Shown piece by piece: positions 15,396 through 18,683 of a DNA stretch of 18,683 bases. Within the stretch, counting starts at the first letter, position 1. Each line of letters begins with the position of its first letter. The notes below the pieces were generated by a model. The model ran no database searches and was not told the DNA's origin. It saw only the letters and a list, made by a program, of their open reading frames with translations. Position numbers and translations under genes: made by a program. The stretch comes from Alphaproteobacteria bacterium. Lineage in GTDB: Bacteria; Pseudomonadota; Alphaproteobacteria; Sphingomonadales; Sphingomonadaceae. The stretch is taken from NCBI GenBank assembly GCA_005882415.1, contig VBAE01000076.1, forward strand, positions 1-18,683. The letters run 5' to 3'.

Positions 15396-17189
15396 ATGTC
15401 CACCTACGAAGCCCGCCTCTCCGCCCTCCGCGAGCAATTGAAGGCCGACCGCCTGGACGGCTTCGTCGTTCCGCTGACCGACGAGCATATGAGCGAATAT
15501 GTCGGGAGCTACGCCCAGCGCCTCGCCTGGCTGACCGGGTTCAAGGGTTCGGCGGGATCGGCGGTGGTGCTTCCGGAGGAAGCGGCGATCTTCACCGACG
15601 GGCGCTACACGCTGCAGGTCAGGAGCCAGGTCGACGGTCGCCACTGGAGCTACGAATCGGTGCCCGAGACCAGCGTCGCCTCCTGGCTCCGCGAGCACGC
15701 GCCGCAGGGGGGGCGGATCGGCTACGATCCCTGGCTCCACACCAAGGATTGGGTGGTGAAGGCGCGCGACGCTCTCGCCGAGAAGGGCGCCGAGCTGGTC
15801 GCGGTCGGCCGCAATCCGGTGGACGCCGTCTGGTCGGACAAGCCCGAGCCGTCCAAGGCGCGGCTGGTCGTCCAGCCCGAGGAATTTTCCGGCAAGTCCT
15901 CCGCGGCCAAGCGCCAGGAAATGGCCGACTGGCTCAAGGAGCAGAAAGCGGACGCGGCGGTGCTCTCGGCGCTCGATTCGATCGCCTGGACGTTCAACGT
16001 CCGCGGCGAGGATGTCGAGCATACGCCGGTCGCTTTGTCCTTCGCCCTGGTCAACGAGGACGGCACCGCGGAGCTGTTCGTCGCGCCGGAGAAGATCGGC
16101 GAGGACGTCCGCCTTCACCTCGGCAACGGCGTCCGAATCCACGACCGCGAGGCCTTCGCGCCCTATCTCGCCGCCTTGAAGGGCAAGACGATCATCGCCG
16201 ACCCGGAGCGGGCGGTGGCGGCGATCTTCGAGGCGCTGGAAGGGGCCGGCGCAAAGGTGATCCAGAAGCGCGACCCGGCGGTCCTCCCCAAGGCGATCAA
16301 GAACCAGGCGGAGATCGACGGCCACCGCGCCGCCCAGGCCCGCGACGGCGCGGCGCTCAGCCGCTTCCTCCACTGGCTGTCGGTCGAGGCGCCCAAGGGC
16401 GGGCTCGACGAACTCAAGGCCTCCGACCGGCTCCAGCAATTCCGCCAGGAATGCGGCGACCTTCGCGACACCAGCTTCGACACCATCTCCGGCTCCGGCC
16501 CCAACGGCGCCATCGTCCACTACAAGGCAAGCCCGGAGACCAACCGGCCGATCGAGATGAACTCGATCTACCTGGTCGATTCCGGCGGCCAATATCCGGA
16601 CGGCACCACCGACGTGACCCGCACCGTCGCCATCGGCACGCCCAATGCTGAGATGCGCGACCGCTTCACCCGGGTGCTGAAGGGCCATATCGCCGTCGCC
16701 CGCGCCCTGTTCCCCGACGGGACCCGCGGAAGCCAGCTCGACACCCTCGCGCGGCAATATCTGTGGGCGGCGGGGCTCGATTACGCCCACGGCACCGGCC
16801 ACGGCGTCGGCGCCTATCTCGCGGTCCACGAGGGGCCGCAGCGCATCTCCCCGGTCGGCTCCGCCCAGGCAGGCGGCGACGAGCCTCTCAAGGCCGGCAT
16901 GTTCCTCTCCAACGAGCCCGGTTATTACAAGACCGGCGAATATGGCATCCGGGTCGAGAATCTGGTGCTGGTCGTGCCGGTGGAGATCGAGGGGGCCGAG
17001 AAGAAGGTTCTCGGCTTCGAGACCCTCACCTACGCCCCGATCGACCGCACCCTGATCGAGCTGTCGCTGCTATCGCCCGAAGAGCGGCAGTGGATGGACG
17101 ACTATCACGCCAAGGTGCTGAAGATCGTCGGCCCGCAGCTCGAAGGCGACGCCAAGGCCTGGCTCGAGGAGCAGTGCGCTGCGCTATAA
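15396..17189 (+). CDS. Xaa-Pro aminopeptidase, three-domain M24B type
   Basis: Removes the N-terminal residue from peptides with proline at position two, using a dinuclear metal centre, in the cytoplasm. The protein has 597 residues: two creatinase-like N-terminal domains (about 5-310), the pita-bread catalytic domain (about 315-535) and a short C-terminal M24_C domain with the YAPIDR and WMDDYHAKV stretches. The five metal ligands are present: Asp395, Asp406, His469 (HGTGHGVG), Glu507 (NEPGYY) and Glu521 (RVENL). This layout matches eukaryote-like APP1 more than the shorter E. coli PepP. ATG 15396 has GAGGA at 15384-15388. There is no signal peptide. It is divergent from ptrB with 68 bases between starts, and the two activities are complementary in peptide turnover. 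A repeat begins directly at its stop codon. Confidence 0.95.
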   Translation: MSTYEARLSALREQLKADRLDGFVVPLTDEHMSEYVGSYAQRLAWLTGFKGSAGSAVVLPEEAAIFTDGRYTLQVRSQVDGRHWSYESVPETSVASWLREHAPQGGRIGYDPWLHTKDWVVKARDALAEKGAELVAVGRNPVDAVWSDKPEPSKARLVVQPEEFSGKSSAAKRQEMADWLKEQKADAAVLSALDSIAWTFNVRGEDVEHTPVALSFALVNEDGTAELFVAPEKIGEDVRLHLGNGVRIHDREAFAPYLAALKGKTIIADPERAVAAIFEALEGAGAKVIQKRDPAVLPKAIKNQAEIDGHRAAQARDGAALSRFLHWLSVEAPKGGLDELKASDRLQQFRQECGDLRDTSFDTISGSGPNGAIVHYKASPETNRPIEMNSIYLVDSGGQYPDGTTDVTRTVAIGTPNAEMRDRFTRVLKGHIAVARALFPDGTRGSQLDTLARQYLWAAGLDYAHGTGHGVGAYLAVHEGPQRISPVGSAQAGGDEPLKAGMFLSNEPGYYKTGEYGIRVENLVLVVPVEIEGAEKKVLGFETLTYAPIDRTLIELSLLSPEERQWMDDYHAKVLKIVGPQLEGDAKAWLEEQCAAL

Positions 17190-17239
17190 CTCCTCCCCGG
17201 AACGGGGAGGGGGACCGCACGAAGTGCGGTGGAGGGGTG
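17190..17239 (+). repeat. Structured GC-rich repeat, copy C
   Basis: Begins immediately after the aminopeptidase stop. The first hairpin is CCTCCCCG/CGGGGAGG around a short loop; the second is ACCGCAC/GTGCGGT around GAA; GGAGGGGTG follows. Its first 27 bases are the exact reverse complement of the end of copy D. It may act as a terminator for the aminopeptidase gene. Confidence 0.85.
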
Positions 17240-17286
17240 CGAGCGCAGCGAGCAATATCGGGTGAAAACGAGCATGGAGGCGTGGG

Positions 17287-17335
17287 CCCCCTCCACCAGC
17301 CTACGGCTGGTCCCCCTCCCCGTTCCGGGGAGGAG
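17287..17335 (-). repeat. Structured GC-rich repeat, copy D
   Basis: Minus-strand copy. The outer stem is identical to copy C; the inner stem is ACCAGCC/GGCTGGT around GTA. It overlaps the 3' end of the small ORF at 17301-17453 and provides its last residues and stop codon. Copies C and D are 47 bases apart in inverted orientation. Confidence 0.85.
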
Positions 17336-17453
17336 CCAGGGGTGGCTCCACCGTCTCGGCTTCCTCCCCACGCGCCTGCGCCTTTCGCCTGCGCAGATTC
17401 TCCCGCAGCGCTTCGGCCAGCCGCTTTTCCCGTTCCTCGTCCCGCTTCGACAT
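17301..17453 (-). CDS. Small charged hypothetical protein (50 aa)
   Basis: Minus-strand ORF from ATG 17453 to TAG 17301. Residues 1-30 are strongly charged and helix-prone, with the run RLAEALRENLRRRKAQAR. I recall similar 45-60 residue proteins in sphingomonad genomes, without a known function. Residues about 40-50 (PPRNGEGDQP region) are encoded by repeat copy D, so the native protein probably once ended earlier. No strong ribosome-binding site is visible upstream, which weakens the call. It contains no cysteine, signal peptide or membrane segment. It is encoded between the aminopeptidase and tRNA-Thr, opposite to both. Confidence 0.55.
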   Translation of the reverse strand: MSKRDEEREKRLAEALRENLRRRKAQARGEEAETVEPPLAPPRNGEGDQP

Positions 17454-17495
17454 CGACAAAAGCTAGGCCCGTTCCGGGGCTTGCCGCAAGCCGCC

Positions 17496-17524
17496 TTGAC
17501 TTGCCTCGCCCGGCTGGCCATAGC
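17496..17524 (+). promoter_or_regulatory. Promoter of tRNA-Thr
   Basis: A -35 hexamer TTGACT (17496-17501), a 17-base spacer and a -10 hexamer CATAGC (17519-17524) lie upstream of the tRNA. The -10 continues into CCCCGC, the same GC-rich discriminator as at the tRNA-Ser promoter, suggesting growth-rate or stringent control. Confidence 0.65.
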
Positions 17525-17551
17525 CCCGCCCGTCCTCCGACAGGTGACGAT

Positions 17552-17626
<75 letters not shown>

Positions 17627-17663
17627 CCGTCCCCCGCGGAAGACTTGGTCCTGCGCCGCGCAG

Positions 17664-18005
17664 TTAGCGGCGGCAGTTGCGCACGAGCATGTCGAGCACC
17701 GCCGGGTGGAGCGGGCGCATGAAGGCGCAGCCGAGCAGGTGGCCGCGCATCCACACGACCTGGGCGTGAAGGCTTTCGAGGCCGGGCAGCTTCATCCAGA
17801 CGTCGGTTCCGGGCAGCATCTCCAGATGCGTTGTGGCTCGGAAGCCGGTGGTCGACAGGTCGAGGACGTGGATGGTCACCGCGCTGGCGCCGCGCTGGCG
17901 CAGGCCCGCGCCGACGTTGAGCTCGGTGCGCTGGGCGCGGCGCAGGTCCTCGCCAGGGTTGCTGGTCGCCAGTTGCGCGGCAAAGCCGTTCATATCGTGG
18001 AGCAT
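17664..18005 (-). CDS. PilZ-domain protein, probable c-di-GMP receptor
   Basis: A 113-residue cytoplasmic protein that is essentially one PilZ domain. Both parts of the c-di-GMP site are present: RxxxR at 22-26 (RRAQR) and DxSxxG at 49-54 (DLSTTG). A later hydrophobic strand (QVVWMRGHLLGCAF) fits the PilZ barrel. ATG 18005 is preceded on the minus strand by GGAG (18014-18011) at suitable spacing; an internal ATG four codons in is less well placed. It lies 48 bases downstream of a second PilZ gene on the same strand and likely shares its transcript. The output partner cannot be read from the sequence. It ends 37 bases from the 3' end of tRNA-Thr, facing it. Confidence 0.85.
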   Translation of the reverse strand: MLHDMNGFAAQLATSNPGEDLRRAQRTELNVGAGLRQRGASAVTIHVLDLSTTGFRATTHLEMLPGTDVWMKLPGLESLHAQVVWMRGHLLGCAFMRPLHPAVLDMLVRNCRR

Positions 18006-18053
18006 GGGCCCTCCACGTCTTCAAATCCGTACGGGCCCCCGGCGCGCGTCACC

Positions 18054-18485
18054 TTATTCCCCCGGCACCGCGATGCCGACGGCCGCGGCCCAGCTCTTGG
18101 CGAGCTTGCGCTCCTGCTCGCTCAGATCCTCGCCGAACAGGCGCGGGCGGCGGAAGCGGGGCTGGGCGACTTCGGTCGAGGTGCGGCGGAGTTGGACCAG
18201 GACCTCGTTCTCATCGATCATATAGTCGAATTCCAGGCCGACGCGCTTGGCGCCGGTCCAGGCGACGCGGGCGGGGACGGTAGTGCTTCCGCGGTGGAAC
18301 AGGACGGACTCGCCGACCGGCGGCACGACCTCGCATTCGACCAGCGCGCCTTTGCGCGAAAGGTCGCGGAGGCGCACGTCGAGATCCCCGGCGGCGGTCT
18401 TCAGCTTCGCGGCCAGCAGCACGCGCGCGCGCTTGGCCTTCCGCTTGCCAGTCGTCGCCGCATCGATGAAATTCTCAACGCCCAT
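18054..18485 (-). CDS. PilZ-domain protein with C-terminal extension
   Basis: A 143-residue protein when started at ATG 18485 (MGVENFIDAA). The same frame is open to an ATG at 18638, but those 51 extra residues look non-coding (mixed Arg/Pro/Gly with no recognisable domain). RxxxR (15-19, RKAKR) and DxSxxG (41-46, DLSRKG) indicate intact c-di-GMP binding. The PilZ barrel continues to about 105 (VPARVAWTGAKRVGLEFDY). A charged C-terminal tail with FGEDLSEQERKLAKSW follows. No signal peptide or membrane helix is visible. It is the first of two tandem PilZ genes; divergence of the two suggests an old duplication or independent recruitment. The start assignment is the main uncertainty; only a weak ribosome site (GAGA next to the ATG) is seen. 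Confidence 0.8.
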   Translation of the reverse strand: MGVENFIDAATTGKRKAKRARVLLAAKLKTAAGDLDVRLRDLSRKGALVECEVVPPVGESVLFHRGSTTVPARVAWTGAKRVGLEFDYMIDENEVLVQLRRTSTEVAQPRFRRPRLFGEDLSEQERKLAKSWAAAVGIAVPGE

Positions 18486-18670
18486 TCTCAAATCCCTGCT
18501 GCCTGCTTCCCCCGACCCTAGGCGACAGGGCCCTAAAGTGAGGTAAACGAGGAGCGAATTTTTGGGCCTCGGACGTGCCCGGCGTTGACCCAGAATCGAG
18601 GGGCTCAAGGGTCCGTACCCACTACCGACAATGGCCATGACGTGGCGGAGAGGTGGTCAGGGCTAGGCGC

Positions 18671-18677
18671 GAGGAGG
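18671..18677 (+). promoter_or_regulatory. Ribosome-binding site of a gene beyond the window
   Basis: The purine run GAGGAGG near the right edge, with no start codon before 18683, suggests that a plus-strand gene begins just outside. The rest of 18486-18670 contains no convincing gene or clear promoter. Confidence 0.35.
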
Positions 18678-18683
18678 AAGCGA

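Noticed and set aside
12731..17335. CRISPR array
   Set aside because: The repeats are few, palindromic, irregularly spaced and inverted in pairs; there are no uniform spacers and no cas genes.
18585..18613. Possible plus-strand promoter starting at TTGACC
   Set aside because: No acceptable -10 hexamer lies at 16-18 bases from it.
18486..18638. 51-residue N-terminal extension of the second PilZ protein
   Set aside because: The added residues have no domain character and PilZ homology begins after the internal ATG at 18485.

Overview
The window reads as chromosomal DNA of a high-GC alphaproteobacterium, most likely of the order Sphingomonadales. The grounds are the base and codon composition, an EipA/DUF1134 envelope protein, a stand-alone bacterial ATP-dependent DNA ligase of the 'ligase-associated' cluster type, and two families of intergenic palindromic repeats that I recognise from sphingomonad genomes. 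The assignment is inference; no marker gene fixes the genus.

Layout. Positions 1-1665 hold the tail of an unidentified gene and an ATP-dependent DNA ligase. A long, nearly perfect inverted repeat (1668-1746) separates the ligase from a convergent eipA-like gene (1758-2516, minus). A tRNA-Ser(GCT) with a recognisable promoter follows. Positions 2960-12100 carry a same-strand run: a 1904-residue alpha-2-macroglobulin-like periplasmic protein, pbpC overlapping it by four bases, and a seryl-tRNA synthetase of unusual sequence with a GTG start. After this comes an alpha/beta-hydrolase gene broken by a small internal deletion (12129-12783). On the minus strand lie ptrB (oligopeptidase B) and a translationally coupled hotdog thioesterase. 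Divergent from ptrB is a three-domain Xaa-Pro aminopeptidase. A 364-base spacer holds two inverted copies of a structured repeat, a 50-codon small ORF and the promoter of tRNA-Thr(GGT). The window ends with two minus-strand PilZ-domain genes.

How the genes work together. The macroglobulin and PBP1C form the known bacterial pair proposed to trap invading proteases and repair peptidoglycan at the breach; EipA also concerns the envelope. PtrB and the Xaa-Pro aminopeptidase, divergent from a 68-base spacer, form a plausible peptide-recycling pair (basic-site endopeptidase and proline-specific aminopeptidase). The tandem PilZ proteins are probable c-di-GMP receptors.

The window is mostly ordinary core genome and I see no clearly new multi-gene system. 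The items most worth a second look are the structured repeats that supply the C-terminal tails and stop codons of three neighbouring genes and show compensatory stem changes; the divergent serS with a sharp internal composition break; the hydrolase pseudogene with its deletion just after the nucleophile elbow; and the matching architecture of the two tRNA promoters.
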